The notes under the pieces: generated by a model | Databases searched by the model: none | Seen by the model: only the letters and a program-made list of their open reading frames with translations | Told to the model about the DNA's origin: nothing | In this document: positions 8,514 to 15,887 of the stretch, piece by piece | Layout: each line of letters starts with the position of its first letter | How positions within the stretch are numbered: position 1 is the first letter of the stretch | Translations under genes and position numbers: made by a program | Assembly (NCBI GenBank): GCA_043764015.1 | Contig: JAYUKY010000093.1 | Span: forward strand, 1 to 34,635 | Length of the DNA: 34,635 nt | Direction: 5' to 3' | Source of the DNA: JANYGM01 sp043764015 | GTDB lineage: Bacteria > Bacteroidota > Bacteroidia > Cytophagales > Thermonemataceae

Positions 8514-9008
8514 TTAGATAAGCCACCAGTCACCAGATTCTTTCAGATATTCTATTCCATCAAAGGCTGCTATTTTTGCTTCATCTAAATTATCAAATTC
8601 CTTTTTACCAAATATTTCACCTATTTTCACTTTAAATTTGCCTGTTTCTTTATTTACATAAATCAATATATGATGTTCTTGAAAGTTTAAATATGAGTTC
8701 CCATTTTGGCTTATTTTCCATTTTTTTTGCGACCATTTAATTCGTCTGTTAGCTTTATTCTTTAATTTAATTTCTCTTTGTTTTGGATTTACATAGTCAT
8801 TTGTCATTTTCTCAGCACACATACAACCAACTCTATATTCTTCTTCAATATCTGGATGTGTCAGAATATGAATATAACGAATTTTCTCGTTTCCACACAT
8901 CATACAATTTTCATAATCAACTTCTTGCTGATATTCTCTACTATCAATAACATCTTCCAAAATCCAGCCTTTGTGTGGTATCCCTTGTAATTTCCAATAA
9001 TTAATCAT
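8514..9008 (-). CDS. Conserved hypothetical protein with a zinc-ribbon-like Cys cluster
   Basis: The 164-residue protein has no recognised function. It begins with MINYWKLQGIPHKGW and contains CMMCGNEKIRYIHILTH followed by RVGCMCAEKMTNDYVNP, a C-x2-C ... C-x-C arrangement with nearby His that probably binds zinc. A basic stretch (KLKNKANRRIKWSQKKWK) follows, then a C-terminal domain ending in SGDWWLI. The start lies 11 bases after the stop of the interrupted small gene, so both belonged to one minus-strand unit headed by parA. The IS607-type insertion upstream is likely to have reduced or altered its transcription. It converges with the PBP4 gene with only 6 bases between stops. Confidence 0.65.
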   Translation of the reverse strand: MINYWKLQGIPHKGWILEDVIDSREYQQEVDYENCMMCGNEKIRYIHILTHPDIEEEYRVGCMCAEKMTNDYVNPKQREIKLKNKANRRIKWSQKKWKISQNGNSYLNFQEHHILIYVNKETGKFKVKIGEIFGKKEFDNLDEAKIAAFDGIEYLKESGDWWLI

Positions 9009-9019
9009 ACAAATACTGA

Positions 9020-9250
9020 TTAAACTTTTTGCTCATGTGATGCTATTGTGTATAAAATATTTCCTGTTTGTGTATCAACAAACTGTATTTCACCTAAATT
9101 ATCTAAATCATTATCATTATCAATGCCCAACAAAGCTGGATATATGTAGCTTTCAAGTTTGCCTAAATACACACTAAAATCACTTTTTATGTCAGGTCGT
9201 AATTCTATAAAAGACTGTATAAGTTCATATAAAAGTTCTAGACTTTTTTT
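9020..9250 (-). pseudogene. C-terminal part of a small gene split by the IS607-type element
   Basis: Reading the minus strand from 9250 gives 76 open codons starting KKSLELLYELIQSF, running through YLGKLESYIYPALLGID and ending SHEQKV at the TAA at 9020-9022. There is no start codon, and the frame runs into the element end and a stop at 9260-9262. It reads as the natural continuation of the 46-residue N-terminal piece at 11233-11370: joining the pieces at the R|K point keeps frame and would give a protein of about 122 residues. I do not recognise the family. Confidence 0.65.
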
Positions 9251-9400
9251 AGCGAAACGCTATGATTTTATATAGCGAGTTTATAAGGGTGCAACCAGCC
9301 CACTACTCCTTCCTTTTCTTTGTGTTTTGCGTTAATTTCTAAGCACAAATTTTCATAAGAAAACTGAGGGGTTTCTTTTCTAAGAATATTATAAGCACCA
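9245..9400 (-). ncRNA. Predicted TnpB guide RNA (omega RNA / reRNA) region
   Basis: In TnpB elements the guide RNA overlaps the 3' end of tnpB and runs through the element's right end into flanking DNA. Here that region is the last part of tnpB plus 9250-9267, where TAGCG-AAA-CGCTA (9250-9262) forms a small terminal hairpin. The guide would be read from the bases after about 9250 on the minus strand, inside the split gene. Limits are inferred from family knowledge. Confidence 0.35.
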
Positions 9401-10563
9401 TTTACATCTGCATTAATGAAAACACCTTTATCCGTCTTATAAAGCCCACGTTTGACACGTGTACCACTAAATTTTTGATTAGTTTTTTTATCTAAATGCG
9501 TTTTTGGCATAGTATCATTATCAATGAAACTAGCTTTTGATGTATAACTTTCTTCTCTTGTAATGACTTTAATGTCGTGCTTTTCTAATTTATACTTTAT
9601 CTTTTGTATAAATTGACCAAGAGAAAGATTAACAAAATTTTGATTATTCTTCTTTCCTAAATTTATTTTATTATTACTATTTTGAACATTCCCAATAATG
9701 ACTGTACTTATTTGATTATCAACACATTGCTTGGTAATTTTAGCACTAGCTTTATGTAAATAATCATTGATTTGTCGCTCACGCTTGCGAGTGATAACTT
9801 CTATTTTTTTGCTATGATTTTTGTCGTTACGTTTTTTAAGGGTAGATTTTATTTTAGATGTTCTTTTATTATAATGCTGATTAATAGATTTTAATGGCTT
9901 TCCATTGAGTATAAAGGGTTTTAGTACGCCATTACTCACACAAGTAGCAAGATTATTCAAACCTAAATCAATAGCCATTTTATTATCATTAACAGCTATT
10001 TTTTCATAGGTTTCTTTACTTTCGTAAGAAAAAACTACTTCCAAATGACCATAACGACAATAAATTTCTATTTGGTTTATTTTGTGGTTTAATAATTTTT
10101 TAGGTAAATCAATAGAAAAACCTTTTTTTAAGAAAACTTGATTACCTTTTACCACAAAACGCTGATTATCAAATGTTAAGTAACAATATTTTTCTTTGAT
10201 AAATTTGGGAATGCGTGGTCTTCCTTTATATTTTTGTGGGTTTTTGTTATAATCTTTTAGGGATTTAAAAAAACTTTGAAAGTTGGTACAAAGATTTCTA
10301 AGGAGCTGCTGGGCTACGCCAGCTTTCCAAATAAGTCTGTAATTATACTGATCTTCAAGGTTTAAAACAGTTTTCATTAACTTATCCAACTCTCCATAAG
10401 ATAAAAAAGTTTGATGTTCGTTATAGTGCTTTTTGATGCAATAAAGGGCTTGATTATAAAGATTTTTTGCATAAAAACACTGCTCTTTTAACTCCTTAAA
10501 TTGGCTTTTGTCCAACTTACGGAGTTTCATTTTAACAGACTTTATGGAAATATTATTAGGCAT
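9268..10563 (-). CDS. tnpB: TnpB RNA-guided nuclease of the IS607-type element
   Basis: The 431-residue protein has the N-terminal helical region (FKELKEQCFYAKNLYNQAL), the GRPRIPKF segment near 114-121 and a RuvC-like nuclease domain. The catalytic acids are visible: Asp199 in MAIDLGLNNLATCV, Glu337/338 in TREESYTSKAS, and Asp386 in INADVNGAYNIL. The usual CxxC pairs of the zinc finger are absent between the second and third acids and are replaced by ASFIDNDTMPK...FSGTRVKRGLY, a pattern I associate with one TnpB subgroup. TnpB cuts DNA using a guide RNA from the element's right end and helps keep the element at its donor site. The start overlaps the end of the recombinase gene by 8 bases. 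Met12 is an alternative start. Confidence 0.92.
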   Translation of the reverse strand: MPNNISIKSVKMKLRKLDKSQFKELKEQCFYAKNLYNQALYCIKKHYNEHQTFLSYGELDKLMKTVLNLEDQYNYRLIWKAGVAQQLLRNLCTNFQSFFKSLKDYNKNPQKYKGRPRIPKFIKEKYCYLTFDNQRFVVKGNQVFLKKGFSIDLPKKLLNHKINQIEIYCRYGHLEVVFSYESKETYEKIAVNDNKMAIDLGLNNLATCVSNGVLKPFILNGKPLKSINQHYNKRTSKIKSTLKKRNDKNHSKKIEVITRKRERQINDYLHKASAKITKQCVDNQISTVIIGNVQNSNNKINLGKKNNQNFVNLSLGQFIQKIKYKLEKHDIKVITREESYTSKASFIDNDTMPKTHLDKKTNQKFSGTRVKRGLYKTDKGVFINADVNGAYNILRKETPQFSYENLCLEINAKHKEKEGVVGWLHPYKLAI

Positions 10564-11167
10564 TTTCTTCTGGCGTATCTTCTTTAATAATCAATTTTTT
10601 GAGTTGATTTACTTTGCTACTGCTGTAATGTTTCATTGAAAAACAATGCAATAAACTAATAATTTCTTCAAAAATTTCAGCATTGTCTAATTTTTCATTA
10701 CCTGCTTCATTCATTACAATTATTTCAGTACCATATTTTGAAAAAAGATGTTTGAAAAGCCCAAAACCTACACGGCTAAGACGGTCTTTGTAAGTGATAA
10801 ATATCTTAGAAACCTTGTTGTCAAGAACCAAATCAAGCATTTCAAAGAAAGAATGACGTTTTTCAAAACTCAAACCACTTGCCACATCTTTACAAACTTT
10901 ATCTATTATAATGCCTTTACTCGCACAAAAAAATTCTAATAAAGATATTTGATTTTCTAAATCCGCTTTTTGTTTACTTGTGCTTACTCTTGCATAAATG
11001 ATACAATATTGTTTTCTTTTTATACCAGCATAAAGATAAATATCTTCGTCAGCATACTCATATGTGCCATTAGGCAATGATTCCACCTTAATAAGACCTC
11101 TTTTTACTAGGTTCATAAGTGTTACTCTTGTTACTCCCAAAATCCGTAAAACTTCTTTGCTTTTCAT
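10556..11167 (-). CDS. tnpA: IS607-type serine recombinase (transposase)
   Basis: The 203-residue protein joins an N-terminal MerR-like helix-turn-helix (KEVLRILGVTRVTLMNLVKRGLI, about 4-26) to a resolvase-type catalytic domain. YARVSTSKQKADLENQ (58-73) carries the nucleophile Ser62, and the conserved arginines lie in DRLSRVGFGLF. This is the standard IS607 transposase, which moves a circular intermediate through a covalent serine link without needing target duplication. The gene is followed immediately by tnpB with an 8-base overlap. A TATCTTTG box (11172-11179, minus strand) ends only 4 bases before the ATG, so if it is used the message would be nearly leaderless. Confidence 0.92.
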   Translation of the reverse strand: MKSKEVLRILGVTRVTLMNLVKRGLIKVESLPNGTYEYADEDIYLYAGIKRKQYCIIYARVSTSKQKADLENQISLLEFFCASKGIIIDKVCKDVASGLSFEKRHSFFEMLDLVLDNKVSKIFITYKDRLSRVGFGLFKHLFSKYGTEIIVMNEAGNEKLDNAEIFEEIISLLHCFSMKHYSSSKVNQLKKLIIKEDTPEENA

Positions 11168-11232
11168 AATGCAAAGATACTAAAAATAATCTATAAATAA
11201 AATATCTTCTTATATAATTTTATACGCTTTTA

Positions 11233-11370
11233 CCGACTATATCCAACAAAAATCCTGCTGGCAGGGTGTGCATTAGGAACTAAACTTCTAACAAATTCTC
11301 GCATAGTAGGTCCAATACTGAATGTATAACCGTCCATTTGTTGATTTACATTTATTTTTATGGTATTCAT
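11233..11370 (-). pseudogene. N-terminal part of a small gene split by the IS607-type element
   Basis: From the ATG at 11368-11370 the frame reads 46 codons, MNTIKINVNQQMDGYTFSIG to NAHPASRIFVGYSR, and meets a TAA as soon as the element begins. It starts 38 bases after the parA stop, on the same strand. The second half lies at 9020-9250 beyond the element. Function unknown; the position suggests co-transcription with parA before the insertion. Confidence 0.65.
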
Positions 11371-11408
11371 AATCAAAGAGTTAAAGAATTTTATTTTTTA
11401 TTTTTCTA

Positions 11409-12215
11409 TTATTTCTCTTTTTTCTTTTTAGGAATAACTTTTTGTTCTGGTAGAGAATTTTTAGCAAGCACCTCTTTTGCCAAATCAAGATAACTAATTG
11501 CTCCTTTGCTGCTTGGGTCGTGTACGAGAGCAGGAACACCAAAACTCGGAGACTCACTCAAACGTACATTGCGGGGAATAACAGTTTTAAACACCATTTT
11601 CTTAAAATGATTGCTTACATCTTCAACAACTTGAGATGAAAGGCGCACACGTAAGTCGTGCATTGTCAGTAAGATACCTTCTATTTCTAAGTTAATATTC
11701 AGCCTAGATTGTATGATTTTGATAGTATTCAAAAGTTTACCAAGTCCTTCTAAGGCAAAATATTCACATTGTACAGGCACAACCACAGAATCAGCGGCAG
11801 TAAGCGCATTGACCGTAATAAGTCCAAGAGATGGAGAACAATCTATCACAATAAAATCATATTTATCTCTTTCTGCATAGAGTGCTTTTTTCATTTTCCC
11901 TTCTCTATCTTCCAAATTTATCATTTCCACCTCTGCGCCTACAAGGTCAATATGTGAGGGAATAAGGCTAAGATTTTCTACAGAAGTTTTTACAGTGATT
12001 TCTGCGGCACTTGTGCCATCAACCATACATTCATAGATGCTTTTATCAATTTTCTTTGGATTGTGTCCTAGCCCAGATGTAGAATTTGCTTGTGGGTCTG
12101 CATCTACAAGAAGTGTTTGATAGCCCAAAAAAGCCAAACTAGCCGCTAAATTGATAGCAGTAGTCGTTTTTCCTACGCCTCCTTTTTGGTTTGCAATAGC
12201 AATAATCTTACCCAT
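11409..12215 (-). CDS. parA: ParA/Soj family ATPase
   Basis: The 268-residue protein starts MGKIIAIANQ and has the deviant Walker A motif KGGVGKTTTAINLA (11-24), LVDADPQANSTSGLG (switch I region) and FIVIDCSPSLGLITVNAL (Walker B). The C-terminal part, VFKTVIPRNVRLSESPSFGVPAL, is diagnostic of Soj/ParA chromosome-segregation ATPases. These bind DNA non-specifically as ATP dimers and work with ParB bound to parS. No parB follows; the next gene is the small gene broken by the IS607-type element. The length and motifs match chromosomal ParA, so I favour a housekeeping role over a plasmid origin. Confidence 0.9.
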   Translation of the reverse strand: MGKIIAIANQKGGVGKTTTAINLAASLAFLGYQTLLVDADPQANSTSGLGHNPKKIDKSIYECMVDGTSAAEITVKTSVENLSLIPSHIDLVGAEVEMINLEDREGKMKKALYAERDKYDFIVIDCSPSLGLITVNALTAADSVVVPVQCEYFALEGLGKLLNTIKIIQSRLNINLEIEGILLTMHDLRVRLSSQVVEDVSNHFKKMVFKTVIPRNVRLSESPSFGVPALVHDPSSKGAISYLDLAKEVLAKNSLPEQKVIPKKKKEK

Positions 12216-12255
12216 AGCTTTATACTAAAAATGTGGTTGTTTTATAAAATACTCT

Positions 12256-12289
12256 CAAAAGTAGCATTTTTTTTTTAATTTCTATCAAA
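12256..12289 (-). promoter_or_regulatory. parA promoter
   Basis: On the minus strand TTTG (12286-12289) is followed after 22 bases by TACTTTTG (12256-12263), an exact TAnnTTTG box, 40 bases before the parA ATG. Confidence 0.65.
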
Positions 12290-12314
12290 ATATTTTTTTC
12301 ACCACAAAACAAAA

Positions 12315-12346
12315 GACATAGAACACAATAAATTGTATTCTATGTC
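12315..12346 (-). terminator. Hairpin terminator after the small heat-shock gene
   Basis: GACATAGAACACAAT pairs with ATTGTATTCTATGTC with one mismatch and a 2-base loop; outer bases ACCACA/TGTGGT (12301, 12350) extend the symmetry. Confidence 0.6.
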
Positions 12347-12369
12347 TTCTATGTGGTTAAAAAGCAAAA

Positions 12370-12960
12370 TTATGCAATTTCTACTTTGCGTATTTTTGTT
12401 TCGTGGGTTTGCACTTTTTTTGGAAGTGTGATATACAAAATACCAGCATCATATTTGGCACTAATTAGTTCTGTATCAACGCTTTCTGGAAGTTCAAAGC
12501 TACGTGAAAATTTAGTCTGTACAAATTCTGTACGGCTGAAATTTGCGTTAGTTTTGTTCTGTGGATTTTGTTCTATTGTTTCCACAGTTTCTGTTGTGTT
12601 TGCGGTGGTATTTTCTTTGTGATTGTCGTGAATTTCAGAAGAAATTTTAAGAATATTATCTTCAATAGAAAGTTTAAAATCTTCTTTCTTTAGTCCTGGA
12701 GCTATTACTGCAAGTTCAAAAGTGGTTGCTGTTTCGTGAATATTTACAGCAGGCACAACAGAAAGTGTAGCATTAGGCGTTTTTTGAGTTGTTTTTTTTG
12801 CAACAAACTCGTTGCTCCAATCATTCCAATTATTGCAATCCGCTTTTTTGTTGCGAGCTTCATTGAATTTCACTTGGAAATCATCTGCAAATATTTTGCC
12901 CAAATCTTTGAGCATATTAGGAATGAAATCAGCGTTTACATTTTTTTTTGAGAAGTCCAT
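12370..12960 (-). CDS. Hsp20 / alpha-crystallin small heat-shock protein
   Basis: The start at 12960 (MDFSKKN) is preferred over 13044 because the upstream extension is a low-complexity Ser/Lys/Asn stretch. The 196-residue product has an alpha-crystallin domain: PAVNIHETATTFELAVIAPG, then LKKEDFKLSIEDNILKISSE, FSRSFELPESVDTELISAKY and DAGILYITLPKK (the G-x-L motif). An insertion rich in Thr, Asn and Glu lies between the LKISSE strand and the FSRSFELP strand, making the inter-strand loop longer than in many relatives. Small heat-shock proteins hold unfolding proteins as ATP-independent chaperones in the cytoplasm. The gene is transcribed alone, with a terminator after it and a 600-base palindrome-rich region before it. 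Confidence 0.88.
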   Translation of the reverse strand: MDFSKKNVNADFIPNMLKDLGKIFADDFQVKFNEARNKKADCNNWNDWSNEFVAKKTTQKTPNATLSVVPAVNIHETATTFELAVIAPGLKKEDFKLSIEDNILKISSEIHDNHKENTTANTTETVETIEQNPQNKTNANFSRTEFVQTKFSRSFELPESVDTELISAKYDAGILYITLPKKVQTHETKIRKVEIA

Positions 12961-13290
12961 AGTTGTATTATTTTTAGTTGAATTTTTTAGTTGCTTTGAT
13001 TTATTTGATTTTGACGAATTGCAATTCTGATAAAGATTTATCAACTCTTATGCCAGATTTTTAAACGCTTAATTTCTTTGAAAATTGTATAAAAATCAGA
13101 CAAAATAATTTCTAAAATACGCCATTTTGTCATAAAATCTTATAACAAAAGAATAAAAAATGCCAAATTGTCTTATTTTGTCAGAAACAACATAAAAAAA
13201 CTCATAAAAATATATTTTATGAGTTGTCAGATTTTCCGTAATTGATAATTAGTAATTGAATTATGGCTTAGTAATACATTGTAAATAAAC
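12961..13290. other. Upstream region of the heat-shock gene
   Basis: No gene is seen. Two copies of an interrupted motif related to TGACAAAAT...GGC lie on the minus strand (13121-13133 and 13162-13184), a plausible control region. ACTCATAAAA/TTTTATGAGT (13200-13224) forms a 10-bp hairpin upstream. Confidence 0.4.
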
Positions 13291-13545
13291 TCCTAGTTTT
13301 ATTTTTTTATTCTAGGTAGCGTGAACGCCACCTCCTAGTTTTATTTTTTATTCTAGGTGGCGTGAACGCCACCTCTTTATATCAAAAGCAAAAAATAGTT
13401 TTTATGTATAGCGGTGGCGTTCACGCCACCTCCTAGTTTTATTTTTTTATTCTAGGTGGTGTGAACGCCACCTCTTTATATCAAAAGCAAAAAATAGTTT
13501 TTATGTATAGCGGTGGCGTGAACGCCGCCGCTATACATAAAAATT
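13291..13545. repeat. Array of GGTGGCGT-GA-ACGCCACC palindromes
   Basis: About 2.5 tandem units of roughly 98 bp. Each unit is made of TCCTAGTTTTATTTTTTTAT, a core palindrome, a spacer (CTTTATATCAAAAGCAAAA), TTTTTATGTATAGC and another core. Five cores are present near 13314, 13356, 13412, 13454 and 13512. The core has 8-bp arms and its two-base centre occurs both as GA and as TC, so copies differ in orientation. The last copy extends into a stem of about 22 bp, TTTTTATGTATAGCGGTGGCG against CGCCGCCGCTATACATAAAA. The array lies between the divergently placed ends of unrelated genes and has no coding frame. Confidence 0.8.
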
Positions 13546-13588
13546 AGTTTTTTTGAAATTAGGAACTTATTTGCAACACGTTACTTAA

Positions 13589-13984
13589 TTAAAAAAAATC
13601 AAAAAAGAACATAACAGCAGCGTGTTCTTTGCGTACACCTTTTGCAGAGCCAACAGAACTACCATTTCTGCGTACAGTTCCATCACTTTCTATTTTCCCA
13701 ACAGACGAACCATTGATACGAACTGTTCCATCACTTTCCACTTTGCCTATTGAAGAACCATTTTTGCGGATAGTGCCATCACTTTCTATTTTTCCTACTG
13801 ATGAGCCATTAACACGAATAGTACCATCAGACTCAAATTTGCCTTTTGACGAACCGCCAATGCGTACTGTTCCATCTGATTCTACTGTGCCAAAAGAAGA
13901 ACCATTTTTGCGTAATTCTTGTGCAGAAACCGTTTGAATAGCGCAAAAAAGCACTATTGAAAGTAAAAAATGTTTGATTTTCAT
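13589..13984 (-). CDS. Secreted repeat protein, beta-flower-like
   Basis: The 131-residue protein has a signal peptide (MKIKHFLLSIVLFCAIQTVSA) followed by five near-identical 16-residue repeats of the form NGSSVGKIESDGTIRK plus a partial sixth, and ends in the hydrophobic tail AAVMFFFDFF. The Gly/Ser and SDGT positions are strictly periodic, which suggests a closed ring of beta-hairpins. It resembles small Bacteroidota proteins annotated as 5-fold beta-flower proteins; I base that on the repeat pattern and the Phe-rich tail. It is probably periplasmic or surface-exposed; function unknown. It has its own promoter. Confidence 0.75.
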   Translation of the reverse strand: MKIKHFLLSIVLFCAIQTVSAQELRKNGSSFGTVESDGTVRIGGSSKGKFESDGTIRVNGSSVGKIESDGTIRKNGSSIGKVESDGTVRINGSSVGKIESDGTVRRNGSSVGSAKGVRKEHAAVMFFFDFF

Positions 13985-14031
13985 AATTAAATTGGTTAAA
14001 ATTAAAAATACTATTTTGTTAAAAATCTTAT

Positions 14032-14062
14032 CAAAGATATAAAATAAACAGTGAATTTCAAA
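14032..14062 (-). promoter_or_regulatory. Promoter of the beta-flower-like gene
   Basis: On the minus strand TTTG (14059-14062), 19 bases, then TATCTTTG (14032-14039), an exact TAnnTTTG box; the ATG is 47 bases downstream. Confidence 0.65.
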
Positions 14063-14124
14063 AAAACAACCTTATTTTTGAAGAAATTTTAATACTTTTG
14101 TAATAGCTCACAATCCATAACTAT

Positions 14125-15657
14125 TTAAACCCTATTTTTCCTCCAATTAGAAACTTGTTTTGTATTTTTTTCTGTTGTTGAATTATTTTTTTGATTGTTT
14201 TTTGTAGGATTTTTTGTTGTTTTCTTTTCTCCTAAAAATGTGGCTACAAGTGCAGCGGCTACTTTTTCCTCACTTTCAGACAATTTTTTATCCAAAACCG
14301 CAGGCGTAAAATATTTTCCTACAAAACCTGTATCAAATTTCCCTGAAATAAATTCCTCGTGGTTAAGCACGAAACTACAAAACGGCAAAGTCGTTTCTAT
14401 ACCAACAATTTGGTACTCGTCAATGGCTCGTTTCATACGTTCAATGGCTTCTGTGCGGTCTTTTCCGAAAGTTACAAGTTTTGCAATCATTGGGTCATAA
14501 TAAATAGGAATATCCATTCCTTGCTCAAAACCGTCATCTACACGCACGCCTGCACCTTGTGGGCGCACATACGTAGCGAGATTTCCAATATCTGGCAAAA
14601 AATTATTGCGTGGGTCTTCCGCATAAACACGCACTTCTAAGGCGTGTCCTAAGATTTTCAAGTCTTCTTGTTTAATTTCTAAAACTTCTCCCTGTGCTAT
14701 TTTGATTTGTTGTTTTACCAAATCAATTCCTGTAATTTGTTCTGTTACAGGGTGTTCTACCTGCAAACGGGTATTCATTTCTAGGAAATAAAAATTAAGA
14801 TTGGTATCCATCACAAACTCTACTGTTCCAGCGTTGTAATAATTACAAGATTTTGCCACCTCAACGGCTGCTTCTCCTATTGCCTTACGCACCGCAGGCG
14901 TAAGAATGGGCGAGGGAGCTTCTTCTATGACTTTTTGATGCCTTCTTTGGATAGAACATTCACGCTCAAACAAAGAAATAATATTGCCGTACTTATCACC
15001 AAGTACCTGAACCTCAATATGTTTAGGAGAAAGAATATATTTTTCAATAAAAACAGCACCATCTCCAAAAGACGAAATAGCTTCACTTACAGCACGTTCC
15101 ATTTGTTCTTCAAATTCTTCTTCATTTTCAACAATACGCATACCTTTGCCGCCACCGCCTGCGCTTGCCTTAATCAAGATTGGGTAACCAATTTCTTTGG
15201 AAATTTTCTTTGCCTCTGGAATATCTGTAATGGCACTTGGTGTTCCTGGCACCATTGGGACGTTATTTTTCTTTGCTGATTCTTTTGCAGCAAGTTTGCT
15301 GCCCATTACTTCAATGGTTTGTGGAGAAGGACCTACAAAAATAAGCCCAGCATCTGCTACTTGCTGTGCAAAAACAGCATTTTCAGACAAAAAACCATAA
15401 CCTGGGTGAATAGCATCTACATTTAGTTGCTTGGCAACTTCAATGATTTTATCACCTCGCAAATAAGACTGTGAAGATGCTGCCTCACCTATGCAAACGG
15501 CTTCATCTGCATACCTTACGTGTAGGGCGTTGCGGTCTGCCATACTGAAAACTGCAACGGTTTTGATGCCCATTTCTCGTGCAGAACGCATAATACGCAA
15601 GGCAATTTCGCCACGGTTGGCAATAAGAATTTTATTTATTTTTCTGATTATTGACAT
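14125..15657 (-). CDS. accC: Biotin carboxylase subunit of acetyl-CoA/acyl-CoA carboxylase
   Basis: The 510-residue protein starts IRKINKILIANRGEIALRIM (biotin carboxylase N-domain), has the ATP-grasp loop KASAGGGGKGMRIV (about 163-176), ERECSIQRRHQKVIEEAPSP, and the catalytic MNTRLQVEHPVTE motif, and closes with the C-domain (EVRVYAEDP, TTLPFCSFVLNHEEF). It carboxylates biotin on a carrier protein with bicarbonate and ATP. About 40 residues at the end are low-complexity Lys/Asn/Thr (TTKNPTKNNQKN) and no biotinyl-Lys domain is fused, so the carrier and transferase are encoded elsewhere. It could serve acetyl-CoA or propionyl-CoA carboxylase; sequence alone does not decide. A TAAATTTG box lies about 70 bases upstream (15727-15734, minus). 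Confidence 0.9.
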   Translation of the reverse strand: MSIIRKINKILIANRGEIALRIMRSAREMGIKTVAVFSMADRNALHVRYADEAVCIGEAASSQSYLRGDKIIEVAKQLNVDAIHPGYGFLSENAVFAQQVADAGLIFVGPSPQTIEVMGSKLAAKESAKKNNVPMVPGTPSAITDIPEAKKISKEIGYPILIKASAGGGGKGMRIVENEEEFEEQMERAVSEAISSFGDGAVFIEKYILSPKHIEVQVLGDKYGNIISLFERECSIQRRHQKVIEEAPSPILTPAVRKAIGEAAVEVAKSCNYYNAGTVEFVMDTNLNFYFLEMNTRLQVEHPVTEQITGIDLVKQQIKIAQGEVLEIKQEDLKILGHALEVRVYAEDPRNNFLPDIGNLATYVRPQGAGVRVDDGFEQGMDIPIYYDPMIAKLVTFGKDRTEAIERMKRAIDEYQIVGIETTLPFCSFVLNHEEFISGKFDTGFVGKYFTPAVLDKKLSESEEKVAAALVATFLGEKKTTKNPTKNNQKNNSTTEKNTKQVSNWRKNRV

Positions 15658-15887
15658 TTATATATTTTTCGTAGTTGATATAATAAGTTTTTTTACTCTA
15701 ATGTTTTTATATAGCCTTTGTTTTTGCAAATTTATTAGCATCTGATTTAGCACTTTTGCTATTTTATATAAGATATTTATACATATTGTAACAAGCAGTA
15801 AGATTATAGTAAGAAACAAATGTTTAATTATCTATAAAAATAGCAATCTGTATTTTGATGTATTTTTCAAATTTGTTTTTATACTTT

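Larger units (their letters stand above)
9251..11232 (-). mobile_element. IS607-family insertion sequence
   Basis: This unit of about 2 kb carries a MerR-HTH/serine recombinase gene followed by tnpB, the IS607 arrangement. There are no long terminal inverted repeats or target duplication, as expected for the family. Both ends carry ATTTTATA next to a CGC/GCG word (9265-9277 and 11217-11227), and the right end has a TAGCG-AAA-CGCTA hairpin. The boundaries are set by where the split host reading frame resumes (11233 and 9250) and could be off by several bases. Both genes look intact, so the element may still be active. Confidence 0.8.

Noticed and set aside
11409..12215. Plasmid partition or integrated plasmid
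   Set aside because: The ParA resembles chromosomal Soj; no replication protein, ParB or relaxase is present, and flanking genes are housekeeping.
13138..13184. Sigma-54 promoter for the heat-shock gene
   Set aside because: TTGGCA is present on the minus strand but the -12 GC is replaced by TC, and the start codon is nearly 200 bases away.
13291..13545. CRISPR array
   Set aside because: The repeats are palindromic cores with repeated rather than unique spacers, and no cas genes are nearby.
13629..13937. Plus-strand open frame of 102 codons
   Set aside because: It is the mirror of the repeat-protein gene, whose signal peptide and family pattern are on the minus strand.
15658..15887. Hidden gene between accC and tatD
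   Set aside because: Highly AT-rich with no frame resembling a protein; only a promoter-like TAAATTTG for accC.
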